From Bin5 sp965221145 (GTDB lineage Bacteria; Chloroflexota; Anaerolineae; Caldilineales; Caldilineaceae): a DNA stretch of 64,000 bases. Below, in pieces: positions 15,016-24,772 of the stretch (the first letter of the stretch is position 1; the number at the start of each line of letters is the position of its first letter). The stretch covers positions 3,968,001 to 4,032,000 of the forward strand of contig OZ244877.1 in NCBI GenBank assembly GCA_965221145.1. Direction: 5' to 3'. Both the position numbers and the translations under genes were made by a program. Below the pieces are notes generated by a model. That model was given only the letters and a program-made list of their open reading frames with translations. It searched no databases and was not told the origin of the DNA.

Positions 15016-16245
15016 GTGTCAAAATTCTCAGATGCAGAACTTACGCAAGTCATCGCCGAGGGCGAAACTGACCGCGTCGAGTTCAAGGAATCCCTATCCG
15101 GAAGCGCGGCCACAAGAATCAGGGAGGCCATCTGCGCTTTTGCCAACGATCTACCCGGTCACGGCGCCTCCGGACTCGTTTTTGTGGGCGTGAAGGACGA
15201 TGGGACACTCATCGGCATATCGGACCCCGATCGACTTCTGCAACAGCTGGCCGACATGAAAACCGATGGCAACATCCTGCCGCCGCCTACGCTGGCAGTG
15301 GCAAAGAGGACTCTCCAAGGTAAGGATCTTGCGCTGGTCATCGTAGAGCCGTCCAACTCGCCGCCGCTGCGCTACAAAGGCACTGTCCATATTCGAATCG
15401 GCCCGCGCCGCGGCATCGCCACAGCGCAGGACGAGCGCGTTCTCAACGAGAAGCGGCGACACGGAGACCGCCCTTTTGATGTTGCGCCCATACCTACCGC
15501 CGGCCTGCCCGACCTCAACCTGACCCAATTTGAGAACGAGTATCTGCCTGCGGCGTTTTCAGACGAGATTTTGGCCGCCAACGACCGCACGCTCCACGAC
15601 CAACTCGTCGCAACAAAGATGATTGAGGCCGCGCAGCAGCCTACAGCCACTGTGCTGGGCATACTCGCACTAGGCAAAAATCCACAGGACTTTTTGCCCG
15701 GCGCCTACGCGCAGTTCCTCAGAATTGGCGGCAAAGAGTTGGCGGATGATATTCTTGACAGTGAGGACATTGGCGGAGCCATTCCAGACCTGCTGCGTCG
15801 GCTGGACGAGAAACTGAGAGCGCATAACCGCACAGAAGTAAAGATTACAGCCGGCGACACCGAACAGCGGACGGCACTGTATCCGATAGAAGCGTTGCAG
15901 CAGATCACCCGCAACGCTGTGATGCACAGAACATACGAAGCGACGCATGCGCCGGTTCGCGTCAGTTGGTTCAGCGATCGCATTGAAGTGATAAGTCCCG
16001 GCGGAGCGTTCGGGGCGGTCTCTGCCGATAATTTCGGCCATCCGGGACTCACCGATTACCGTAATCCCAATCTGGCGGACGCGATGAAGACCTTGGGCTA
16101 TGTTCAGCGCTTCGGTGTTGGGATCGGCATCGCAAGACGACACTTAGAGCAGGCAGGACATCCGCCTCCGGAATTTGATGTCTCAAGCAGTTTCGTTCGG
16201 GTCACGATCTATGCGGCGCGCAATCAAGAGGCCACGGCAAGATGA
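15016..16245 (+). CDS. AlbA_2 (Schlafen-like) domain protein with C-terminal ATPase-like domain
   Basis: The 409-residue product has an N-terminal AlbA_2/Schlafen domain (EGETDRVEFKES near residue 15, a GLVFVGVKDDGTLIGI strand pair), a middle region, and a C-terminal HATPase_c_4-like part (QITRNAVMHRTYEATHAPVR, FSDRIEVISPGG, GVGIGIARRHLEQAG). Proteins of this kind act as transcription regulators or appear in defence and mobile contexts. The only possible upstream start is the GTG at 15016; the frame is closed just before it. Its end overlaps the next start by four bases (ATGA), so it forms a two-gene unit with a ParA-like ATPase. Confidence 0.82.
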   Translation: MSKFSDAELTQVIAEGETDRVEFKESLSGSAATRIREAICAFANDLPGHGASGLVFVGVKDDGTLIGISDPDRLLQQLADMKTDGNILPPPTLAVAKRTLQGKDLALVIVEPSNSPPLRYKGTVHIRIGPRRGIATAQDERVLNEKRRHGDRPFDVAPIPTAGLPDLNLTQFENEYLPAAFSDEILAANDRTLHDQLVATKMIEAAQQPTATVLGILALGKNPQDFLPGAYAQFLRIGGKELADDILDSEDIGGAIPDLLRRLDEKLRAHNRTEVKITAGDTEQRTALYPIEALQQITRNAVMHRTYEATHAPVRVSWFSDRIEVISPGGAFGAVSADNFGHPGLTDYRNPNLADAMKTLGYVQRFGVGIGIARRHLEQAGHPPPEFDVSSSFVRVTIYAARNQEATAR

Positions 16246-17261
16246 GCGTCCCCGTTCTGACCTTTTTCAACACAAAGGGCGGCGTTGGCAAAACCTCACT
16301 TGTCTATCATTTGGCCTGGATGCTGTCCGACATAGGCTATCGGGCGCTTGCCTGCGACCTGGATCCGCAAGCCAATCTCACCGCCGCCTTCCTCAACGAG
16401 GAGCGGCTGGAGGAACTGTGGCATGACAACGGTGACGCGGTGGGGCAAACCATCATGCAGTGCGTCCGGCCTCTGACGCGAGCGGGCGATATCCAGACTC
16501 CTGTCCTCGCACAGATTACGCCTACGCTTGGCTTGATTCCGGGCGATCTGGCGCTGGCCGGATTCGAGGACACCGTGTCCACCGAATGGCCCAACGCGCT
16601 CGGTTCCGGCGAGTTGTACCGCTCCTTTCGCGTTTTGACGGCATTCGCAACTGTGATGCAGGATGGAGCGCGGCAGATGAGCGCTGACATTGTTCTGGCC
16701 GATGTCGGCCCCAACCTTGGCGCTATTAACCGATCGGCGTTGATCGCAACCGATTACATCATCGTTCCCTTAGGCGCAGATCTGTTCTCACTCCAGGGTC
16801 TGCGTAATCTCGGCCCCTCCCTGCGCGGATGGCGGAAGGACTGGAGGCAGCGCAAGGACCACTGGCAGCATCCAGAGTTCGAGTTGCCGCTGGGCAAGAT
16901 GCAGCCGATCGGCTATATAGTGCAACAGCACGGTGTGCGTCTCAGCCGTCCGGTAAAAGCCTATGACAAATGGGTGAATCGCATGCCGCAGGAGTACGCC
17001 CGCAATCTGTTAGGTGATATGGAAGGCCCCTACGCGGCGACGCCGGCGCTGGATGTGCAACACGCCCTCGCCACCGTCAAACACTACCGCAGTCTCGTGC
17101 CGATGGCACAGGAGGCACGCAAACCCATCTTTCACCTGACCGCTGCCGATGGCGCAATTGGCAGCCATGCCGCGGCCGCCCGTGACGCGCGTCAGGACTT
17201 CAAGCGCTTGGCTCACACAATCGCGCAAATGGTCATTCACCAGACGGCGGCTATTGAATAG
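16242..17261 (+). CDS. Solitary ParA/MinD-type ATPase
   Basis: This 339-residue cytoplasmic P-loop ATPase has the deviant Walker A FFNTKGGVGKTS at residues ~9-20, CDLDPQANLTAAF (switch/Walker A'), VLADVGPNLGAINRSAL and DYIIVPLGADLFSLQGL. ParA proteins usually position DNA or cargo together with ParB. No ParB or parS-like repeats lie beside it; its partner is the AlbA-type protein that overlaps it by four bases. Residues ~185-300 diverge from plasmid ParA and probably define a subfamily. The pair could be regulatory or a defence module; neither can be shown from sequence alone. Confidence 0.82.
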   Translation: MSVPVLTFFNTKGGVGKTSLVYHLAWMLSDIGYRALACDLDPQANLTAAFLNEERLEELWHDNGDAVGQTIMQCVRPLTRAGDIQTPVLAQITPTLGLIPGDLALAGFEDTVSTEWPNALGSGELYRSFRVLTAFATVMQDGARQMSADIVLADVGPNLGAINRSALIATDYIIVPLGADLFSLQGLRNLGPSLRGWRKDWRQRKDHWQHPEFELPLGKMQPIGYIVQQHGVRLSRPVKAYDKWVNRMPQEYARNLLGDMEGPYAATPALDVQHALATVKHYRSLVPMAQEARKPIFHLTAADGAIGSHAAAARDARQDFKRLAHTIAQMVIHQTAAIE

Positions 17262-17384
17262 TGGGTTCTTCTTGACCGCTGGCTGCTGAGCGTGTCCATT
17301 CTATCGCACTGGCTGCGGCAGCATCAACAGGTTCATGTCCCACGCCGTTCGAGCAGGGTCAAACGCTAAATAGGAGAAGATTCG

Positions 17385-18764
17385 GTGGCCCGATTTCAAA
17401 CCAAGCCAATCAGCGGCGCACGCGATTTCCTGCCCGTGGACGTGCTGCGCCGACAATATGTCATCGGTGTGATCGAGCGCGTCTATCAAAGTTATGGCTT
17501 TGAACCGCTCGACACCCCGGTGATGGAACGATTGGATACCCTGCTCGGCAAGTACGGCGAAGAGGGCGATCAACTGATCTTCCGCGTCGCCAAGCGGGGC
17601 GCCAAGCTGCAACGGGCGCTGGCCGACGCCCCAACCGAAGACGACATCGCCGATGCGGGCCTGCGCTACGACCTGACCGTGCCGCTCGCCCGTATCGTCG
17701 CAGAGTACAGCAATCAACTGCCCCGTTACTTCAAACGCTATCACATCGCGCCGGTCTACCGCGCCGACCGGCCGGCCAAGGGGCGCTTTCGCGAGTTCTA
17801 CCAATGCGATCTGGATGTGGTTGGCTCGTCCAGCCAGCTGGTGGAAGCGGAGGTGCTGAACGCGGGCGCGCAGGTCTTGCAGGAGTTGGGCTTCCGCGGG
17901 CGCGATGAGTCGGGGTTCCGTCTGCGCCTGAACCATCGCGGCGTGCTGCGCGGGCTGATGGAGGTGAGCGGCGTGCCGGCGGAGTTGGAGACGGTCGCGC
18001 TGGTGGCCGTGGACAAGCTGGACAAGATCGGTCTGGACGGGGTGGAGAAGGAACTGCGGGCGCGGGGCATCGGTCAGACGGCCACGGCAGCCCTGTTGGA
18101 GTTGATGGCCGCCGCGCCGGACGAAACTGACGCGATACTCGCCTGGCTCAACGACAGGCTGGCAGGCTCGGCCAACGGCGCGCAGGCGCTGGCTGAACTG
18201 GAAGAGGTGGTGACGCTGACGCAGACAGGCCCGGCCGGCGCGCACATCCGCATCGACCCCTATCTGGCGCGCGGCCTGAGCTACTATACCGGACCGATCT
18301 ACGAGATCGAGTTTCCCACTTTGAGCGGCTCCGGCGGCGCGGGCGGACGCTACGACGATCTGATCGGCATGTTCAGCAACCGCTCGATCCCCGCTTGCGG
18401 CTTCAGCCTGGGACTGGAGCGGATTCTGCTGATTATGGAAGAGCGCGGCCTCTTTCCGCAAAAGCTGGCCGGACAGCCCCAGGTGTTGATCACGAATTTC
18501 GACAAGGAGGCCCTGGCCGCCAACGTAGAGTTGGCGCACACTCTGCGCGGCGCGGGCCTGCGCGTCGATCTCTACCCGGACCTTGACAATCTGGGACGGC
18601 AGTTCAGATATGCCGAAGAACGCAACATCCTCGTTGCCCTTCTGTTAGGGGGGAATGAGTTGGCGGCCGGCGCCGTAACCGTAAAAGACCTGAGCAGCGG
18701 CGAGCAGGAATCAGTGGCCCGGCCTGACCTGGTCGACCATCTGCTGCGGCGGTGCAAATCATAG
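17385..18764 (+). CDS. hisS: Histidyl-tRNA synthetase
   Basis: The 459-residue class II synthetase charges tRNA-His with histidine. Motifs in order: ISGARDFLP at the N-terminus, KYGEEGDQLIFR, motif 2 FREFYQCDLDVVG, the histidine-binding RGLSYYTGPIYEIEF, motif 3 GFSLGLERIL, and a C-terminal anticodon-binding domain with VLITNFDKEALAAN. A GTG start at 17385 has AGGAG 9 bases upstream. It lies alone between the ParA-like gene and the dehydrogenase, which starts 10 bases downstream. Confidence 0.96.
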   Translation: MARFQTKPISGARDFLPVDVLRRQYVIGVIERVYQSYGFEPLDTPVMERLDTLLGKYGEEGDQLIFRVAKRGAKLQRALADAPTEDDIADAGLRYDLTVPLARIVAEYSNQLPRYFKRYHIAPVYRADRPAKGRFREFYQCDLDVVGSSSQLVEAEVLNAGAQVLQELGFRGRDESGFRLRLNHRGVLRGLMEVSGVPAELETVALVAVDKLDKIGLDGVEKELRARGIGQTATAALLELMAAAPDETDAILAWLNDRLAGSANGAQALAELEEVVTLTQTGPAGAHIRIDPYLARGLSYYTGPIYEIEFPTLSGSGGAGGRYDDLIGMFSNRSIPACGFSLGLERILLIMEERGLFPQKLAGQPQVLITNFDKEALAANVELAHTLRGAGLRVDLYPDLDNLGRQFRYAEERNILVALLLGGNELAAGAVTVKDLSSGEQESVARPDLVDHLLRRCKS

Positions 18765-18774
18765 GCGGCAATCC

Positions 18775-19779
18775 ATGCCAGCACGCAAAATTCTCTATCT
18801 CCCCCCAGCTGACCTTTCCCAGGACATCCTCTCCGCCGAAGCCGTCGCCACGCTGGAGAACCTGGGCACCGTGTTCTGGAATGAACTGGATCGCAACTAC
18901 ACAAGCGACGAACTGCTTGAGATGCTGCCGGGCGCGGCAGTGGTGATCACCTCCTGGGGATCACCCCAAATTACGGAAGCGCATGTTGCCGTTGCCGACG
19001 ACCTCCTGATCGTCGGCCATGCCGCCGGTTCGGTCAAGACCCGCCTGGCCCCCGCCGGCCATGAACGCGGCATCGTGCTCCTCAGCGCTGCCGACGTGAT
19101 CGCCGAATCGGTCGCCGAATATACGCTCTGGGCGATGTTGAGCGGACAGCGCAACCTCTTCCCCTACGAAAAAAGCATGAAGGCCGAACGCGGCTGGAAA
19201 CCTGCCCACAACTGGCCCGGTCACTCCCTTTACGCCAAAAAGGTGGGCATCGTCAGCGCCAGCATGGTGGGGCGCCGCGTAATCAACCTCCTCAAGCCAT
19301 TCGGCTGCGATGTGATGGTGTACGATCCTTATCTCAGCCAGGAGGACGCCCGCCTGCTGGATGTGCGCCCTGTCGCCCTGTCGGAACTGTTCGCCGAGGC
19401 CGACATCATCTCGGTTCATGCGCCGATCACGCCCGAAACCAAAGGCATGATCACAGGCGCGCATTTCCGGTCGATTCGTGACGGCGCACTGTTCATCAAT
19501 ACCGCACGCGCCTGGACGTTGGATCAGGATGCCCTGCTTGTCGAACTGCAGAAGAACCGCTTCAACGCCTACATCGATGTCTTCGAGCCGGAACCGCTGC
19601 CAGCAGACCATCCCTTCCGCGATCTCGACAATGTCTTCCTGTCCCCCCATGTTTCGGGCCACACAGTCGAGAATCGAATGCGCCTGGTCGAAGAGATCGC
19701 CCGCGACATTGAGCGTTTCTTCAACAACGAATCGCTGCGGCTGGTCGTCCCCTATGAGAAGTTGAAAATCATGGCCTGA
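18775..19779 (+). CDS. D-isomer 2-hydroxyacid dehydrogenase (phosphoglycerate-dehydrogenase-like)
   Basis: The 334-residue NAD-dependent oxidoreductase has a degenerate catalytic-domain start, KKVGIVSASMVGRRV where a GxGxxG loop is expected, the acidic NAD-ribose end VYDPYL, the catalytic Arg in INTARAWTLDQDAL, DVFEPEPL, and His in SPHVSGHT. The loop reading SASMVG rather than GxGxxG is a visible deviation. The substrate is unknown. It is the first gene of a run that continues with flavin- and folate-dependent enzymes, so it may belong to the same catabolic pathway. Confidence 0.85.
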   Translation: MPARKILYLPPADLSQDILSAEAVATLENLGTVFWNELDRNYTSDELLEMLPGAAVVITSWGSPQITEAHVAVADDLLIVGHAAGSVKTRLAPAGHERGIVLLSAADVIAESVAEYTLWAMLSGQRNLFPYEKSMKAERGWKPAHNWPGHSLYAKKVGIVSASMVGRRVINLLKPFGCDVMVYDPYLSQEDARLLDVRPVALSELFAEADIISVHAPITPETKGMITGAHFRSIRDGALFINTARAWTLDQDALLVELQKNRFNAYIDVFEPEPLPADHPFRDLDNVFLSPHVSGHTVENRMRLVEEIARDIERFFNNESLRLVVPYEKLKIMA

Positions 19780-19812
19780 TGCACAACGGCAGTGGCCGGT
19801 GGGCACGTAGAG

Positions 19813-22329
19813 ATGGCTGAAATGACGTTGCCTAAACATGCCAGAGCGGTGATCATTGGCGCGGGAATCGCCGGTTGCAGCGTGGCATACCATTTGACCA
19901 AGCTCGGATGGCGGGAGATCGTTATCGTCGAGCAAGGCCCGCTCTTCGAGACGGGCGGCTCAACATCGCACGCGCCGGGCCTGGTTTTCCAGATTAACGC
20001 GTCGAAGACGATGACAGAGTTCGCGCGCTACAGCGTGGATCTCTGGTCGCACATGCAACTTGACGGTGAGCCGTGCGCCAAAACGGTCGGCAGCCTTGAA
20101 GTCGCCTGGACGCCGGAGCGACTCATCGACCTGAAACGCAAGCGCGGCTACGGCCTGGCCTGGGGCGTCGAATGCCACCTGCTCAGCCCGGAGGAGGCGC
20201 GCGCCCGCTTTCCACTCCTGTCCGACCTCATTCTGGGCGCGCTGTACGTCCCCTCTGACATCCAGACGAAAGCGACCAGACCGGCGGAGGCGATGGCACG
20301 CGCGGCGGAGAGAAACGGAGCGAGCTTCTTCGGCGGCATCAGAGTTACCGGCTTCGGCATCACCGGCGGGCGCATTACGGCGGTACATACGACCCACGGC
20401 GATATCAGTACAGACCTCGTTGTGGCGGCGGCGGGCATCTGGGCGCCAGCGGTCGGCGGTATGGCAGACGTGCCGATCCCGCTGTCGCCGATGCAGCACC
20501 TTTACGCGGTTACGACACCTCTGCCCGAACTGGCTGGCGCAAAGGAGGAGATTCGACTCCCGTTACTGCGTCACCAGGACAAGGCTATGTACTTCCGACA
20601 GGTCGGCGAGAGCATCGGCATCGGCTCTTATCAGCACGAACCGCTCCTGTTGGACGCCGCCGACATCCCCAGCCACGAGGTCGCGGGCATGGACCCCGCT
20701 GAAATGCCGTTCGCGCCGACCCACTTCGAGGCGGCGATGGCGGCGGCGGGAGAACTGCTGCCGAGCCTCAAAGACGTGGGTTTGACGCGCAGGTTGAACG
20801 GCATCTTCTCATTCACCAACGACGGCTTCCCTGTGATGGGCGAATCGCCGCAGGTGCGCGGCTTCTGGTCGGCGCAAGCGGTCTGGATCACACACGCGGG
20901 CGGGGTAGGCAAGGCGGTGGCCGAGTGGATTGCAAGCGGCGAGCCGACTTTGGATCTGCGAGAGTGCGACATAAGACGCTTCCACCCGCACGCGTTGAGC
21001 CGCCGCTACATCCGCGCGCGTGCCGCCCAGCAGTACCGCGAGGTGTACGACATCATCCACCCGCGCCAGCAGATGACCCACCCGCGCAACCTGCGGCTGA
21101 CGCCGTTTTATGCACGCCAGCAGGAGCTGGGCGCCGTCTTCTTCGAAAACGCAGGCTGGGAGCGCCCCCAATGGTACGAAGCCAACCGGGCATTGCTCGA
21201 CCCGCGCTCAGGTGCCCTCTGGGCACGCGAAGAGGCAGCGCATCTGACAACCCTTAGCGTGCCGGGCGCAGCGCGTAACGGCTGGGCGGCGCGCGAATGG
21301 TCGCCAACGGTCGCCGCCGAGCATGTCGCCACACGGGAGCGCGTGGCAATGTTCGACCTGACACCCTTCGCCAAGTTCGAACTGACCGGACCCGCCGCGC
21401 TCGCCGCGCTCCAGCGCCTGGCTGCCAATCAGATGGACTGTCCGTTCGGAACGATCACCTACACCTCGATGCTGACGCCGCGCGGTGGGATCAAGTGCGA
21501 CCTGACCGTGACGCGACTCGACGAGGAGCGCTTCCTCATCGTAACCGGCGGCGCGATGGGACTCCACGATCTGGGCTGGATCGAGGCGCATTTTCCTGAC
21601 GACGGAGCGGCCAACGTAACCGACATTTCAGCAGGGCAATGCTGCATCGGTCTTTGGGGGCCGCGGGCGCGCGACCTGCTCAGCCGCGTCTGCGAAGACG
21701 ATCTGAGCGACGCCGGCTTCCCATATATGACGGCGAAGCCGATAACGATAGCGGAACTCCCCGCGCTGGCGCTGCGTATCTCCTACGTGGGCGAACTCGG
21801 CTGGGAGATATACGCCGCGGTCGAGCAGGGCCTGCGCCTGTGGGACATCCTCTGGAAAGCGGGCCAGCCGCTCGGCCTGATCGCGGCCGGTGGCGGCGCG
21901 TTCGATTCGCTGCGGCTGGAAAAGGGCTACCGGCTGTGGGGTCAGGACATCCACACCGAGTACAACCCCTACGAAGCGGGCATCGGTTTCGCCGTGCGCA
22001 TCGACAAGGGCGACTTCATCGGCCGCGGCGCGCTGACGAAGGTTCGCGCGCAGGGTACGACGCGCCGGCTGTGCTGCATGACCCTGGACAACGCCAACGC
22101 GGCCGTCATGGGCAAGGAGCCGATCATGGACGGCGACCGCGTGCTGGGCTATGTGACGAGCGCCAACTACGGCCACTCGATCGGACGCGGCATCGTATAC
22201 GGCTACCTGCCGATGGACTATACCGAGGTGGGAACGAGCGTTGATGTCCTCTACTTCGACGAGCGTCTTCCGGCGACGGTCGCCCGCGAACCTCTTTACG
22301 ATCCGCAAGGCACAAAAATGAAAGCGTAA
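19813..22329 (+). CDS. Dimethylglycine/sarcosine-dehydrogenase-like flavoprotein with GcvT domain
   Basis: The 838-residue fusion has an N-terminal FAD-dependent oxidase domain (VIIGAGIAGCSVAYHL near residue 15, TSHAPGLVFQ, VAAAGIWAPAVGG) and a C-terminal aminomethyltransferase domain (EHVATRERVAMFDLTPF, TYTSMLTPRGGIKCDLTV, SYVGELGWEIY, FDSLRLEKGYRLWG). Such enzymes oxidatively demethylate N-methylated glycines and pass the one-carbon unit to tetrahydrofolate. ATG 19813 is chosen; GTG 19792 is possible. Residues SGALWAREEAAHL near 468-480 are encoded by a REP-like long repeat, between the two domains. The GcvT/DmdA-like gene follows after ~40 bases. Confidence 0.88.
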   Translation: MAEMTLPKHARAVIIGAGIAGCSVAYHLTKLGWREIVIVEQGPLFETGGSTSHAPGLVFQINASKTMTEFARYSVDLWSHMQLDGEPCAKTVGSLEVAWTPERLIDLKRKRGYGLAWGVECHLLSPEEARARFPLLSDLILGALYVPSDIQTKATRPAEAMARAAERNGASFFGGIRVTGFGITGGRITAVHTTHGDISTDLVVAAAGIWAPAVGGMADVPIPLSPMQHLYAVTTPLPELAGAKEEIRLPLLRHQDKAMYFRQVGESIGIGSYQHEPLLLDAADIPSHEVAGMDPAEMPFAPTHFEAAMAAAGELLPSLKDVGLTRRLNGIFSFTNDGFPVMGESPQVRGFWSAQAVWITHAGGVGKAVAEWIASGEPTLDLRECDIRRFHPHALSRRYIRARAAQQYREVYDIIHPRQQMTHPRNLRLTPFYARQQELGAVFFENAGWERPQWYEANRALLDPRSGALWAREEAAHLTTLSVPGAARNGWAAREWSPTVAAEHVATRERVAMFDLTPFAKFELTGPAALAALQRLAANQMDCPFGTITYTSMLTPRGGIKCDLTVTRLDEERFLIVTGGAMGLHDLGWIEAHFPDDGAANVTDISAGQCCIGLWGPRARDLLSRVCEDDLSDAGFPYMTAKPITIAELPALALRISYVGELGWEIYAAVEQGLRLWDILWKAGQPLGLIAAGGGAFDSLRLEKGYRLWGQDIHTEYNPYEAGIGFAVRIDKGDFIGRGALTKVRAQGTTRRLCCMTLDNANAAVMGKEPIMDGDRVLGYVTSANYGHSIGRGIVYGYLPMDYTEVGTSVDVLYFDERLPATVAREPLYDPQGTKMKA
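21204..21244 (-). repeat. REP-like long variant inside the flavoprotein gene
   Basis: GCGCTCAGGTGCCCTCTGGG, then CACGCGAAGAGGCAGCGCATC; the same architecture as 10981-11026. It is translated in frame in the interdomain linker. Confidence 0.55.
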
Positions 22330-22372
22330 AACGCCAGTGGCCACGAACCACCAGCAAACGGAGGTACTTCAA

Positions 22373-23614
22373 GTGGCACAAACTCTGGTCATAGACGGTC
22401 TCAAGCGGCGGCGCCTGCCGATCAACCTGCGGCAGAGCGGCAACAGCGACGCCCGCATACTCATCTCGACCCGCATCAGGAAGTCCCCATGGTGGCATCT
22501 GTCGAAGGCGGCGGGTTGCTGGGCATACACGACGTACAACCATCTGTACCATCCGCGTGCATACGTCAAGCCCGAAGATGGCGGGCTGCTTGAAGAGTAC
22601 AAATACCTGACCGAGCATGTCAGCATGTGGGACGTGGCGGTCGAACGCCAGATCCAGGTCAAGGGTCCCGACGCGGCCGATTTCGTGAACCATCTCATCA
22701 CCCGTGACGTACACACCTTGTTGCCACCAATGCAGGCCCGTTATGTGATCCTCTGCAATCAGTACGGCGGCATCATCAACGACCCGGTGCTGCTGCGGGT
22801 TGCCGACGACGAGTTCTGGTTCAGCATCTCCGACTCCGACCTGCTGCTGTGGGCGCAAGGCGTCAACTCCGCCGGCAATTTCAACGTTGACATCCACGAA
22901 CTGGACGTATCACCGCTCCAGATTCAGGGTCCCAAGTCCGCCGCGCTGCTGGAGAAGATGATTGGCTCCCATGTCCGCGAGATCCCTTACTACGGCCTGC
23001 TCCACGCCAAGCTGAACGGCCATCCGGTAACGATTTCGCGCACCGGCTTCTCCGCCGAGGTCGGCTTCGAGATCTACCTGCACGACGCCATGCTGCACGC
23101 CGACGACGTCTGGCCCTACATCCTGGAGCAGGGCGAGGAGTTCAACCTGGGTGTGATCGCGCCCAGCCATATCCGCCGCCTGGAAGCGGGCATCCTCTCC
23201 TACGGCCAGGACATGGACATAGAGAACAACCCTTACGAAGTGCGGCTCGGCTGGCAGGTGGACCTGGACAAAGGCGACTTCATCGGCAAAGAGGCGCTCG
23301 CCCGCATCCAGCAGGAGGGAGTGAACCAGCGGCTGGTGGGTTTGCAGGTCGGCGGCGAGCCGATCGTCTGGTACAACGAGGACTTCTATCTCGTCAAGGA
23401 CAACGAATCCGGCGACGACGTAGGTTATGTCACCAGCGCCTTCTGGTCACCGACGGTGGGGTCGAACATCGCGCTTGCCGTCATGCCCCGCTCCCACTGG
23501 CGGCGTGGGACCCGCGTCAAGGTTCAGTTGCCCGCCGACGGCATCGTCGACGCCGAGGTCGTGCGCGTGCCCTTCGTCGACCCGACCAAGGAGCGGCCCA
23601 AGACGGAGTTGTGA
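22373..23614 (+). CDS. GcvT/DmdA-like folate-dependent aminomethyl- or demethylase
   Basis: The 413-residue protein is made of a GcvT-type fold only. The N-terminal region SKAAGCWAYTTYNHLYHP and EHVSMWDVAVERQIQVKGPDA resembles DmdA and related demethylases more than glycine-cleavage T protein; later come RTGFSAEVGFEIYLHD, IRRLEAGILSYGQDM and GDFIGKEAL. It likely moves a methyl or methylene group to tetrahydrofolate; DMSP is one possible substrate, not proven. GTG 22373 is chosen because GGAGG lies 9 bases upstream. It follows the flavoprotein gene closely. Confidence 0.85.
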   Translation: MAQTLVIDGLKRRRLPINLRQSGNSDARILISTRIRKSPWWHLSKAAGCWAYTTYNHLYHPRAYVKPEDGGLLEEYKYLTEHVSMWDVAVERQIQVKGPDAADFVNHLITRDVHTLLPPMQARYVILCNQYGGIINDPVLLRVADDEFWFSISDSDLLLWAQGVNSAGNFNVDIHELDVSPLQIQGPKSAALLEKMIGSHVREIPYYGLLHAKLNGHPVTISRTGFSAEVGFEIYLHDAMLHADDVWPYILEQGEEFNLGVIAPSHIRRLEAGILSYGQDMDIENNPYEVRLGWQVDLDKGDFIGKEALARIQQEGVNQRLVGLQVGGEPIVWYNEDFYLVKDNESGDDVGYVTSAFWSPTVGSNIALAVMPRSHWRRGTRVKVQLPADGIVDAEVVRVPFVDPTKERPKTEL

Positions 23615-23639
23615 AGTCCAAGTGGCCTGAACTTCAGTG

Positions 23640-23768
23640 GCAACGAATGTAAGACCCGATTGACACCAAGACTTTTCAAAGGCTGAACGCTGGAAACGCA
23701 GGTGTCTCGCCTGCCCTACGCAGTACGCTATACGGATGAAGCTAGATTTCAGAATGAACGCGCGTTAG
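23640..23768 (+). repeat. ~130-bp dispersed repeat, copy 2
   Basis: Matches 12305-12435 in order and spacing: ACACCAAGACTTTTC, GGTGTCTCGCCTGCC, ACGCAGTACGCTATACG, and a GAACGCGCGTTAG end. It fills the space between two convergent genes. Confidence 0.6.
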
Positions 23769-24772
23769 GGCAACCCCTCCAGCCCAAACGCCTCCTCCAA
23801 CGCCACGGTCGCGCCGCTGGCGATGGCGCGCTTGATCCCCGCCTCAAACTGCAGCTCCTGCAAACCGGCCAGACCGGGAACCGGCGGCAGATCCCCATCG
23901 CGCACGCTGTCCAGATAAGCGTTGATCGCCTTGCCGAACGACGCCCGGTACTGATCCCAGCGCGAGATGTCATAGGGCAGGCTGTGGCGTTCATGGCGGC
24001 GCGAGCGGTAGTCGATCACCTCCATCTCGCCGTCCAGGTCTCTCATGCTGATGCGCCCGTGCTCATAGGCGAAGGTCAACTCGTAGAGCGGCAGCTTGAA
24101 GTCGATGGCGCAGGTGCCGATCAGCGTGGCGGTGGCGTCGTTGACCATACGCGCCGCCACCGCCACATTGCGCGAATCTTCCGCGCCCATGCACGGGCCG
24201 GACGCTTCGGTCGCCTGCGCGCTGATGCTGGCCGCCGGTCCCATGAAGTGCAGCACCAGGTCGATGCAGTGGCTCCAGCAGGCGTAATGCACCATGCCGC
24301 TGAAATGCACCGGCGTCCCGAACGCCTCTCTTTCAACGATCTCCCGCGCCAGCCGCGTCTGGTCGAAGAAGCGGTAGTTGAAAACCATCGCAGTCTCGAC
24401 GCCGGCGCCGTGCGCGGCCTGGAGCATCTCCCGGGCGTCGAAGAAGTCCTCCTCCACGACATTGGCTTGGCCGTGCCGCGCCGCCAGCGGCTTTTCGAAG
24501 AAGAGCCGCTTCGGCTTGAACGGCAGCAGCGCGTTGGCCGCGTCGAGGCGGTCCGTCTCTTTGGTGAAGACGAGGCAGACGTCCGGCTCGTCCGCCATCA
24601 GGTCGGCCGCGTCCGCTGCAACCCGCCCGCCGAAACGCTCTGCCACCGCCTCCGCCTTGCTGCGCGTGCGATTCAAGTAGCTGAGTTGGACATCCTCGCG
24701 CTCTGCGATGTAGGGCAGGTAGTTCTTCTCGGCAACGCCGCCGGTTCCGATCACTGCGATTTTCATTGTCAT
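23765..24772 (-). CDS. Gfo/Idh/MocA-family oxidoreductase 1
   Basis: The 335-residue NAD(P)-dependent oxidoreductase has an N-terminal Rossmann fold (MKIAVIGTGGVAEKNYLP), then LFFEKPLAA, the EKP motif of the family, with a C-terminal alpha/beta sheet domain (FSGMVHYACWSHCIDLVLHF, where the active-site His lies). Members oxidise or epimerise sugars, inositols and similar polyols. It points opposite to the other two Gfo/Idh genes across a 407-bp gap that holds a permease remnant. Two ATG codons (24772, 24766) are possible starts. Confidence 0.88.
   Translation of the reverse strand: MTMKIAVIGTGGVAEKNYLPYIAEREDVQLSYLNRTRSKAEAVAERFGGRVAADAADLMADEPDVCLVFTKETDRLDAANALLPFKPKRLFFEKPLAARHGQANVVEEDFFDAREMLQAAHGAGVETAMVFNYRFFDQTRLAREIVEREAFGTPVHFSGMVHYACWSHCIDLVLHFMGPAASISAQATEASGPCMGAEDSRNVAVAARMVNDATATLIGTCAIDFKLPLYELTFAYEHGRISMRDLDGEMEVIDYRSRRHERHSLPYDISRWDQYRASFGKAINAYLDSVRDGDLPPVPGLAGLQELQFEAGIKRAIASGATVALEEAFGLEGLP

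Noticed and set aside
12905..15022. 705-codon open frame on the minus strand
   Set aside because: It lies opposite the prenyl synthase and GT2 genes, whose motifs are clear; the antisense translation has no domain pattern and results from high GC.
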